6,931 nucleotides of DNA from the NCBI GenBank assembly GCA_937889795.1, contig CALBZH010000267.1, forward strand, positions 1-6,931. Direction: 5' to 3'. Below are positions 1 through 5,008 of the stretch, piece by piece. The notes under the pieces were generated by a model. The model did no database searches and had not been told where the DNA came from. It worked only from the letters and a program-made list of their open reading frames with translations. This stretch comes from an uncultured Syntrophobacteraceae bacterium. GTDB lineage: Bacteria; Desulfobacterota; Syntrophobacteria; Syntrophobacterales; Syntrophobacteraceae. How positions within the stretch are numbered: position 1 is the stretch's first letter; every line of letters starts with the position of its first letter. The position numbers were made by a program, and so were the translations under genes.

Positions 1-46
1 ACCACCGAGATCTACACTCTTTCCCTACACGACGCTCTTCCGATCT
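1..46 (+). other. Illumina TruSeq universal (P5) adapter, not genomic
   Basis: The first 46 bases match the 3' part of the Illumina TruSeq universal adapter, ending in the well-known GACGCTCTTCCGATCT. This is technical sequence left on the contig end. The genomic insert starts at about 47. Any reading frame crossing this point is artificial before that base. Confidence 0.98.
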
Positions 47-234
47 ACTGGAAAACCGCAATCGCGCGAACCGGCGACCTTCCACCCAAAGGCGCCGACG
101 TTCGTGCTCGCGCCCAAGCGGCCGCCAAGTCGCAGCTCGGACAGGACCTCAACGCTGAGATCAGCGCCGAAGAACGGTTCGTCCCCGCAGCGGACCACCT
201 ACGCCAGGCCATGGAGGCGATGGCCGCAAAATAG
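47..234 (+). CDS. C-terminal fragment of an unidentified protein (5' end missing)
   Basis: An open frame runs from the adapter junction to a TAG stop at 232-234 and gives about 61 residues. The visible part starts WKTAIARTGDLPPKG and ends LRQAMEAMAAK. It is rich in Ala, Gln, Glu and Arg and looks helical. Third codon positions are mostly G or C, as in the other genes here, which supports real coding. The tail contains KSQLGQDLNAEISAEERF and is hydrophilic, with no membrane segment or cysteine. I do not recognise the family. The gene end is 85 bases before the next start, so the two could be co-transcribed. The start lies outside the contig. Confidence 0.55.
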
Positions 235-319
235 AGAATCCGAATCCATCCGCTTGTTCTTCTTTCAAACTGAACAGCACAGGCCAGCTCACTCTCTTCT
301 CGTTGCGGAGCAGAACGTC

Positions 320-709
320 ATGGGAGATCGTCTTCGGTACAGGAAAAAGCCCGACCAGACCGTTGTCGCCGTTCAGCTGAACCTTGAAACCGAGGGGTTT
401 CCCTTTCGGAAATGGGGGGCTGAGCAGTGGTGCAAGGGGGGCGATTGGATTGTGGATAATGCGGGGGAGTGCTACACGGTTGATGCCGACGTGTTCGCGA
501 AAACGTATCGCAAGGTGAGCCCCGGAATTTACTACAAGACAACCCCCATCTGGGCGGAGGTCGCCACAAAGGCAGGAAGTGTATGGACCAAGGAAGGGGA
601 GTCCCATTACGTGGCGGGAGACTACATCGTCTCCAACAACGAGGACGGCACGGATGCCTACTGCGTCAGTGCCGCCGAATTCCGTTCCATGTACGAGCGG
701 GATGAGTGA
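320..709 (+). CDS. Small YRKKP-type hypothetical protein with two tandem modules (129 aa)
   Basis: The function is unknown. The N-terminus (YRKKPDQTVVAVQL, residues 7-20) resembles the opening of small proteins common in phages and bacterial genomes that begin YRKKPVVVEAVQ and continue with a GDWIV/GDYIV segment and a C-terminal F..xY motif. Here that module occurs twice. Module 1 has GDWIVDN at 41-47, Y52, F59 and Y63. Module 2 has a degenerate opening at 71-82, GDYIVSNN at 100-107, Y114, F121 and Y125, with the same +7/+4 spacing of the aromatic residues. There is no signal peptide or membrane segment, so it is probably cytoplasmic. I chose the ATG at 320 because GGAG (307-310) lies 9 bases upstream and the family motif begins right after it. 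The same frame is open back to 104, but that extension looks non-coding and overlaps the preceding gene. Confidence 0.75.
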   Translation: MGDRLRYRKKPDQTVVAVQLNLETEGFPFRKWGAEQWCKGGDWIVDNAGECYTVDADVFAKTYRKVSPGIYYKTTPIWAEVATKAGSVWTKEGESHYVAGDYIVSNNEDGTDAYCVSAAEFRSMYERDE

Positions 710-754
710 GCGGTCCTCGGGAGGTCTGATTCTGGAGGCAGACATAGCTTGGCA

Positions 755-1597
755 CTAACGTTCCGCACCCGCCGCTTTCTTGATGATTTCATAGACATCC
801 ACTGGATTCTTGCCGCTCCTGCTGGCCAAGTCCTTGATGCTCATCTCAGGAGTGCAGGGAATACCGTGTGCCTGCAGTGCGTTGATGATTCTCTCGGAAT
901 CTAGCTTGTAGTGACTGGCAAATTCGGAAAGCGTGAGCCTGCCAAATCCTGGAGCAGGATGCTCAGGCAACTGCATGGGAGTCCCAGCGGTTACACCCTC
1001 TGGCGGCGCACTCATCCTCTCATAGACTTGTTTGGGAGAAATACGGTTCAGTCTGGAAATATCCAGCAGGCTCTGCTCTCCACTCTCGAAACGAATTCCA
1101 GCCTTCTTCAGCTGCTCCAGGGCATTGCCCGGATCGAGCCCCATCTTCCGAGAGATTGCCCTCACAGAGGACAGCTCCGCATGACCGTAAGGAGGCTCTC
1201 CGTACTCTCTGGAAGCCCAGGTTTTGAAGAGCTCGTTCAAGTCTTGAACATAGACACAAGGCGGAATCTGGAAATACGTCCCCACCGCGAGAGCGGTAAT
1301 GAGGAGCAGAGCGAAGGTGGACTCTCTCGTAAACACGACCATCTGTCTGGCTTGATTCTTGAGGTACGAGATGAGAGGGGTCCAGTTGTAGTAAATGTGC
1401 AGCAGAAGAGCCAAGAGGAAGAGCAATCCAAGGTTGACGTGGATGTTGCCCCAATCGGTTTTAGTGAGCCCCCACAAGTGCCAGTCAGCCCAATAAGCGA
1501 CCCTTCCCTGGGGGGAGATGTAAAGCACGGTGCTGGTGATCAGAATCAGGATGAATGAGAAGAGGGCGGTCAACGATGTCATCTTGCGCATGTTCAT
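755..1597 (-). CDS. DUF4405 membrane protein with duplicated C-terminal tail (280 aa)
   Basis: This is probably a small membrane cytochrome-like protein of the DUF4405 group, whose members occur in anaerobic electron-transfer and flavinylation gene sets. Three membrane helices are visible, at about residues 8-27, 53-71 and 94-112. Helix 2 carries H53 and H67, 14 residues apart, in the pattern HVNLGLL...LLHIYYNW; these are plausible haem ligands, and H40 lies in the first loop. Positive charges in the N-terminus and in the loop after helix 2 (K80, R84, R91) place both in the cytoplasm, so the long tail (about 113-280) should be periplasmic. That tail holds two similar units of about 58 residues (139-196 and 217-274), each with an L-x2-GI core and a closing P-x2-VYE. 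The ATG at 1595-1597 has GAGGA (1609-1613) 11 bases upstream; two further in-frame ATGs follow closely. The family call is from memory of the pattern. Haem binding is inferred. Confidence 0.8.
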   Translation of the reverse strand: MNMRKMTSLTALFSFILILITSTVLYISPQGRVAYWADWHLWGLTKTDWGNIHVNLGLLFLLALLLHIYYNWTPLISYLKNQARQMVVFTRESTFALLLITALAVGTYFQIPPCVYVQDLNELFKTWASREYGEPPYGHAELSSVRAISRKMGLDPGNALEQLKKAGIRFESGEQSLLDISRLNRISPKQVYERMSAPPEGVTAGTPMQLPEHPAPGFGRLTLSEFASHYKLDSERIINALQAHGIPCTPEMSIKDLASRSGKNPVDVYEIIKKAAGAER

Positions 1598-1608
1598 GGT
1601 GGAAGCGG

Positions 1609-1613
1609 TCCTC
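1609..1613 (-). promoter_or_regulatory. Ribosome binding site of the DUF4405 gene
   Basis: GAGGA on the minus strand lies 11 bases before the ATG at 1597. The spacing is a little long but fits this start better than the in-frame ATGs at 1591 and 1582. Confidence 0.45.
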
Positions 1614-1614
1614 G

Positions 1615-1945
1615 CGACAAGAGAGCTATCTCAAATGGCAGTGCCTGCTGTGGCAAGTCTCCGGCCGGCGATTCCCGCGAGCTGGACGATCATCATGGCC
1701 AAAGACCGCTGCCGAGAGTCAGGAGTCTGGCAGATCGCAAGCGTTAGGAGGTCCTGCACTGGATTAGTGAGGTTAGAGCCGTATCAGGCGAGCACAATGA
1801 AACGGATGTTTGCTACTGACGTGCCGCCATCCGCCACGACTCATGCTGTGAGACGATCTCCACCATGGGCTGCCGCGATGATGAGTCCGGAGAGCTCCAG
1901 ACGAGTAGAGGGCAGGGTTGACTGTGCTTGCAATGCACATCGAGA
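1615..1945. other. Non-coding stretch, no gene recognised
   Basis: Open frames cross this stretch on both strands, but their translations lack family motifs and the minus-strand one runs through the tRNA gene, so I treat them as chance. A small dyad (TGTGC at 1923-1927, GCACA at 1935-1939) surrounds TTGCAAT and could be an operator, but five base pairs is little evidence. I see no convincing promoter for the DUF4405 gene, although one should lie here. Confidence 0.5.
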
Positions 1946-1972
1946 GGGGGGACCGAAGTATCATGTCCCCCC
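1946..1972. repeat. Perfect 8-bp hairpin GGGGGGAC / GTCCCCCC
   Basis: The arms 1946-1953 and 1965-1972 are perfectly complementary around an 11-base loop. No T-run follows on either strand, so it is a poor intrinsic terminator. With the second hairpin at 1981-2005 it forms a compact two-hairpin unit downstream of the tRNA. Such GC-rich hairpin pairs resemble REP-type intergenic repeats, but a single copy cannot show that. Confidence 0.6.
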
Positions 1973-1980
1973 AACATCCG

Positions 1981-2005
1981 AAAGGGCACATTTGAGCTGC
2001 CCCCT
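1981..2005 (-). terminator. Possible weak terminator or second hairpin after tRNA-Leu
   Basis: Read on the minus strand, AGGGGGCA (1998-2005) can pair with TGCCCTTT (1981-1988) around a 9-base loop, using six normal pairs and two G-U pairs. It starts about ten bases after the tRNA CCA end. The T-run is only the TTT within the stem and CGG follows, so termination would be weak. It may instead be part of an intergenic repeat. Confidence 0.35.
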
Positions 2006-2014
2006 TGATTTTCC

Positions 2015-2102
2015 TGGTGCCGGAGGAGAGAATCGAACTCTCACGGGCGCAAGGCCCACTGGATTTTGAGTCCAGCGCGTCTACCTGTTCCACCACTCCG
2101 GC
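2015..2102 (-). tRNA. tRNA-Leu, anticodon CAA
   Basis: The minus strand folds as a complete class II tRNA. The 7-bp acceptor stem pairs GCCGGAG (2096-2102) with CTCCGGC (2019-2025), followed by discriminator A (2018) and a genome-encoded CCA (2015-2017). The anticodon arm is CTGGA-CTCAAAA-TCCAG, giving anticodon CAA, which reads UUG leucine codons. A long variable arm (GGGC-CTTG-GCCC type) and a T arm GAGAG-TTCGATT-CTCTC are present. The long variable arm and the anticodon agree on leucine. The gene is on its own, with a promoter just upstream. Confidence 0.97.
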
Positions 2103-2123
2103 GCTCGGGGTTATCGAGGGCGA

Positions 2124-2153
2124 AATATAGGCAGCTCGCCCAAATCCTGTCAA
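2124..2153 (-). promoter_or_regulatory. Sigma70-type promoter of tRNA-Leu
   Basis: On the minus strand, a consensus -35 TTGACA (2148-2153) is followed after 18 bases by -10 TATATT (2124-2129). Transcription would start near 2117, about 15 bases before the mature tRNA 5' end at 2102. A near-consensus promoter with a short leader is what is expected for a tRNA gene. Confidence 0.85.
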
Positions 2154-2195
2154 GGAGAATCCTCGGAGGACTGACGGCGGGGCGATCCGATCGTG

Positions 2196-2200
2196 AGGAG
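2196..2200 (+). promoter_or_regulatory. Ribosome binding site selecting a TTG start
   Basis: AGGAG lies 8 bases before TTG at 2209. An ATG at 2201 directly abuts this site and is in another frame. An in-frame TGA at 2194-2196 rules out any earlier start, so TTG 2209 is the best start of the E1-like gene. Confidence 0.75.
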
Positions 2201-2208
2201 ATGGCACC

Positions 2209-3045
2209 TTGGAATCCTTGGAAGCAAGCGCGTATCGAATTCAACCGGAGCGCGGTGCACAGGTGGTGATCGAAGACGCGCCGCTCATCGAGTGGGCGAA
2301 AACGCGGGGAATCCCGCCCAGTCAGGCCGTGATCACGGCCCTGGAGCGGGGCATACTCCCTGTGCGCTACCTCAAGAACCGCAGCGCTCTCGAGTTGAGC
2401 GAGCAGCTTCGGATATGCCGGAGTCGCGTGCTCATCTGCGGCTGCGGCGGGCTGGGGGGCGTCCTGGCGAGTCTCCTGGGCCGAGCAGGCGTGGGCTCCT
2501 TACGGCTGGCGGACGGCGATCATTTCGCACCCTCGAACCTGAACCGCCAGTGGTTCTGCGATGCGGAATCCCTTGGCCGTAACAAGGCTGAAATCGCCCG
2601 CGATCGCATCTTCAAGATCAACCCCCTCCTGGATGTCGCGGCCGTTCCAAGCCATTTCGGGGATTCAAATGCGCACCAGATCCTCGATTCAGTCGACCTT
2701 GTCCTGGACGCGCTCGACAACCTGCCATCGCGCTTTCAGCTCTTTGAAAGCGCGCGAAAGCTCGGCCTTCCTTTCATCCACGGGGCGGTTGCCGGCTGGT
2801 GGGGGCAGGTCACCACCTTCATGCCGGGATCGGCAGCCCATCTCGGCCAGGTTTACGGGGAGGACCGCCATCGGAGCGAAGCCGAGGAAGAGCTCGGCGT
2901 TCTTGGCCCCGCGGCGGCGCTGATCGGCAGTATCCAAAGCATGGAGGCCCTGCGCCTTCTCGCGGGCCGTTTGCCCGCGTACGCGGGCAGTCTCCTCTAC
3001 TACGACGGGGAGTCGGGTGAGCAGATCATGGTGCCGCTTTCGTGA
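2209..3045 (+). CDS. HesA/MoeB/ThiF-family E1-like adenylyltransferase (278 aa)
   Basis: Members of this family use ATP to adenylate the C-terminal glycine of a ubiquitin-like sulfur carrier (ThiS or MoaD type) in thiamine or molybdopterin/tungstopterin synthesis. The nucleotide-binding motif GCGGLGG is at residues 78-84, DGD at 102-104, the hallmark SNLNRQ at 109-114, K126 in NKAEIA, and LDALDN at 166-171 with the likely Mg-binding D170. About 70 residues precede the Rossmann fold and include ALERGILPVRYLKN (44-57), seen in homologues from anaerobes, some near tungsten-dependent aldehyde oxidoreductases. There is no CxxC zinc pair and no cysteine after residue 117. It therefore probably only adenylates, as MoeB does, without a ThiF-like catalytic cysteine. 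No carrier-protein gene is in the window. It is divergent from tRNA-Leu and convergent with the octaheme gene 29 bases away. The family is secure; the substrate is not. Confidence 0.9.
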   Translation: MESLEASAYRIQPERGAQVVIEDAPLIEWAKTRGIPPSQAVITALERGILPVRYLKNRSALELSEQLRICRSRVLICGCGGLGGVLASLLGRAGVGSLRLADGDHFAPSNLNRQWFCDAESLGRNKAEIARDRIFKINPLLDVAAVPSHFGDSNAHQILDSVDLVLDALDNLPSRFQLFESARKLGLPFIHGAVAGWWGQVTTFMPGSAAHLGQVYGEDRHRSEAEEELGVLGPAAALIGSIQSMEALRLLAGRLPAYAGSLLYYDGESGEQIMVPLS

Positions 3046-3074
3046 GCGAGCGGCCCACCCTTTCGCTGCCCGGC

Positions 3075-4571
3075 CTATCGTTTCTTTCCAGCACTGTGTG
3101 ACTGAAGCCAGTCTTCGAGCTCCCGCACGGTCTTCATCATGTGATAGCGGCCTTCGGCAAAGACCCCGTAATCCCCGCCCCCCCCCATGGCAGACGCGAA
3201 TCGGACGGTGTTCGCGTAAAACAGCCAGAGGTCACTCCACACCTTCTCCACAAACTCATCGAAGGGGCTTCCGCCTTTTTCATGATTCGTAGCCAGGCCG
3301 AGCTTCCAGATTTCCATCATGATCTGTGTCGCGGTCCGGGTCGTTGCATTGGTTGCCTGGATGGTGTTGACAAACCGCGACCAGTGGCCGTCCACCCAGG
3401 ACTGGTCATGGCAGGTCAGACAGCTCGCTTGCATCAGCTTCTGCGCCGCTTGCCGCTCCTGCTCGTCCAGCAGAAACTGGGAAGCCTCGGTGCCGTCGAA
3501 ATCCGTTGGAAGCTGGAGACCGGCTTTGTTCTTGATGACGGCCGTTCCCGACATCTTGGGATGGGAATGCGCGTAAACGAGCCCGAAAATGCGGTAAGGC
3601 ATGCGGTCGCGCATTTCGTGGGAGCGCTCGATCACCATCTTCCCTTCCGTGTCCACGAGCAGACTGATGTGGCACGCGGCGCAGGTGGGCGCGGTAAAAT
3701 CCTTTCCCACCGTCCAGGGGAGGCTGCGGAAGTTCCACTCCTTTCCATGGGTCGAGTAGAGGTTTCCGTGCTTACTGGCCTCATAGACCTTGTATGCGGG
3801 AACATCCGGGCCGACGTGGCATTCCTGGCAGGTATACGGTTTGCGGGCCGCTTCCATGGAGAAATTGTGCCGGGGGTGGCACGCCGTGCAGGCCCCCCGG
3901 CTCCCGTCCAAATTGATCCGTCCCACACCCTGGTTGGGCCAGCCGGATATCTCGGGAAACTCCATGTCGCCCATATCGGTTGAGCGCGTCTTCTTCCCCT
4001 TCACGGCGAGCTTGGTGCCATGGCAGTACAAGCAGGATTCCTCACTGGTCGCCTGACTCGCGGGCGCCAGGCTGACTTTACCCTTGTCGAAGCTGGGCAC
4101 CCCGTTGATTGACTGAACCAACAACTGGTAGACGCTGTTATCGACCAGGTTGCTGTAAGCATGGGCCATGAGATTTCGGTCGAACTGCTCGCCCTCGATC
4201 CGATGACAGGTCGCACAATCCGCCGGACTCACCGCAACGTGAACCGAGTACCCGTTGTGATCGAAGGTATCCTGGTGAGACTTTTGTCGCAGCGTGTGAC
4301 ATTCGGCACAGCCGACGGACACTCCTTTCAATTCGTCCGGCAGATTCTCCGCACTCACCTTTCTGGAAAGATTTGGAGCCTCGGCCGCCTTCGAGGGAAC
4401 GGTCAGCGCATGTCGGCTTTGTTGCCAACTCTCCACGATCCCCGGGTGCATGGAGCCGTGGCAATTGAGACACTCCTGGGTCGCCGAGCTCATAGGCGGC
4501 TCGTCGGATAGGGCTGGTCGGGGACCATGCAACATGACCAGGGCCAGCGCGACCAAAAAGACGGCTTTCAT
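3075..4571 (-). CDS. Secreted octaheme cytochrome c, hydroxylamine oxidoreductase-like (498 aa)
   Basis: This is a periplasmic multihaem redox enzyme of the HAO-like octaheme group. Relatives oxidise hydroxylamine (true HAO) or reduce nitrite or hydroxylamine to ammonium (reductive forms in anaerobes). Residues 1-22 are a signal peptide with likely cleavage at ALS|DEPP. Eight CxxCH haem sites are present, at C34, C88, C119, C180, C228, C248, C297 and C384. All are standard, with no CxxCK. Other family-like features are YEASKHGNLYSTHG (263-276), APTCAACH (294-301) and the aromatic helical C-terminus with GGGGDYG (463-469). I chose the ATG at 4571 because GGAGGA is 6 bases upstream and the signal peptide starts there; the frame is open 48 codons further, but that part has no family features. 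No NapC/NrfH-type quinol oxidase or HaoB gene is adjacent, so its electron partner is unknown. Direction of catalysis is undecided; a reductive or detoxifying role is my inference for an anaerobe. Confidence 0.92.
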   Translation of the reverse strand: MKAVFLVALALVMLHGPRPALSDEPPMSSATQECLNCHGSMHPGIVESWQQSRHALTVPSKAAEAPNLSRKVSAENLPDELKGVSVGCAECHTLRQKSHQDTFDHNGYSVHVAVSPADCATCHRIEGEQFDRNLMAHAYSNLVDNSVYQLLVQSINGVPSFDKGKVSLAPASQATSEESCLYCHGTKLAVKGKKTRSTDMGDMEFPEISGWPNQGVGRINLDGSRGACTACHPRHNFSMEAARKPYTCQECHVGPDVPAYKVYEASKHGNLYSTHGKEWNFRSLPWTVGKDFTAPTCAACHISLLVDTEGKMVIERSHEMRDRMPYRIFGLVYAHSHPKMSGTAVIKNKAGLQLPTDFDGTEASQFLLDEQERQAAQKLMQASCLTCHDQSWVDGHWSRFVNTIQATNATTRTATQIMMEIWKLGLATNHEKGGSPFDEFVEKVWSDLWLFYANTVRFASAMGGGGDYGVFAEGRYHMMKTVRELEDWLQSHSAGKKR

Positions 4572-4577
4572 GACTGC

Positions 4578-4583
4578 TCCTCC
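4578..4583 (-). promoter_or_regulatory. Ribosome binding site of the octaheme cytochrome gene
   Basis: GGAGGA on the minus strand lies 6 bases before the ATG at 4571. This strong site fixes the start at the signal peptide and excludes the longer frame beginning at 4715. Confidence 0.85.
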
Positions 4584-4659
4584 AAACTGCGGGTGGACCT
4601 TGATGCCAACAAATCTCTCCCGCTCTTCTCCAGGCTCGGCCCGCAGAGGCGGATGCTTC

Positions 4660-4689
4660 TGAATACCGCGAGGGATCCCCTCTTGTAAA
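4660..4689 (-). promoter_or_regulatory. Weak candidate promoter for the octaheme cytochrome gene
   Basis: On the minus strand, TTTACA (4684-4689) is separated by 18 bases from TATTCA (4660-4665). The -35 matches consensus well and the -10 poorly. It would give an untranslated leader of about 80 bases. A different sigma factor is equally possible. Confidence 0.25.
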
Positions 4690-4746
4690 GGTCGTCCTCC
4701 GCACGTCAGGAGCACGGGATGCTCGAGCGTGCAATTCGAGACCGTT

Positions 4747-4774
4747 GGTTTCAGGTTTCAGTGTTCAGGTTTCA
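4747..4774 (+). repeat. Four tandem heptads, GGTTTCA type
   Basis: The units GGTTTCA, GGTTTCA, GTGTTCA and GGTTTCA follow each other without gaps; three are identical. They form the left inner arm of the palindrome inside the insertion-like element. Confidence 0.85.
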
Positions 4775-4800
4775 GTCAAACGGCTTCTGGCCTCTTTCGC

Positions 4801-4828
4801 TGACACCCGAAACCAGACACCCGACACC
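4801..4828 (+). repeat. Four tandem heptads in opposite orientation, NGAMACC type
   Basis: The units TGACACC, CGAAACC, AGACACC and CGACACC are diverged reverse complements of GGTTTCA. Base 4747 aligns with 4828 through to 4775 with 4800, and 21 of 29 positions pair around a 24-base loop. Confidence 0.8.
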
Positions 4829-4912
4829 TTGGCCAAGGGGAATGAGCAACGGTCGTGAATTGCACCCGATGCTCGAAAATCGGCCGCACCGTTTTGGAAG
4901 TCGAAGAAATGG

Positions 4913-4942
4913 TTGTTCGATGAAGGATTCTCCGTCTATATT
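4913..4942 (+). promoter_or_regulatory. Candidate sigma70-type promoter of the glucan phosphorylase gene
   Basis: TATATT (4937-4942) is a good -10 box. TTGTTC (4913-4918) is a weaker -35 box 18 bases upstream. Transcription would start near 4950, about 60 bases before the ATG. It lies wholly outside the insertion-like element. Confidence 0.45.
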
Positions 4943-4993
4943 GCCGACTGGGATCGCCGCTCGGTCTCAAGACCCCAACCGTCATTGTCCCCA

Positions 4994-5002
4994 GGAGAAG
5001 GA
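4994..5002 (+). promoter_or_regulatory. Ribosome binding site of the glucan phosphorylase gene
   Basis: GGAGAAGGA ends 6 bases before the ATG at 5009. This supports the short start over the 32-codon upstream extension, whose translation has no family features. Confidence 0.75.
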
Positions 5003-5008
5003 ATCCGC

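Larger units (their letters stand above)
4718..4876. mobile_element. MITE-like insertion: 141-bp element with 20-bp TIRs and a 9-bp target duplication
   Basis: An exact 9-bp direct repeat, GATGCTCGA, occurs at 4718-4726 and 4868-4876. Directly inside it are terminal inverted repeats: 4727-4746 (GCGTGCAATTCGAGACCGTT) against 4848-4867, which match at 17 of 20 positions when one is reversed. Between them lies a second, imperfect palindrome made of heptads. No protein is encoded, so any movement would depend on a transposase elsewhere. A 9-bp duplication is known for several IS families, including IS1, IS4 and IS5 members, so it does not name the parent. It sits between divergent genes, about 147 bases from the octaheme start and 133 from the phosphorylase start. 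What is seen is the repeat geometry; mobility is inferred. A large regulatory palindrome is the alternative. Confidence 0.6.

Noticed and set aside
104..319. Upstream extension of the small YRKKP-type gene to 104
   Set aside because: It overlaps the coding end of the preceding gene in another frame, its translation looks non-coding, and a good ribosome binding site precedes the ATG at 320.
709..1614. Exact 11-base repeat AGCGGTCCTCG on both sides of the DUF4405 gene (709-719 and 1604-1614)
   Set aside because: Several 11-base matches are expected by chance in a window this long, and there are no inverted repeats beside it to suggest an insertion.
1773..2207. Minus-strand open frame of 144 codons
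   Set aside because: It runs straight through the tRNA-Leu gene and its promoter and shows no protein-family features.
3141..3983. Plus-strand open frame of 280 codons
   Set aside because: It is antisense to the octaheme cytochrome, whose haem motifs and signal peptide are unmistakable.
4572..4715. Longer start of the octaheme gene
   Set aside because: The extra 48 codons would bury the signal peptide, and GGAGGA sits right before the ATG at 4571.
4747..4828. CRISPR array
   Set aside because: The 7-base units are contiguous, without spacers, and face each other as a palindrome; there are no cas genes.
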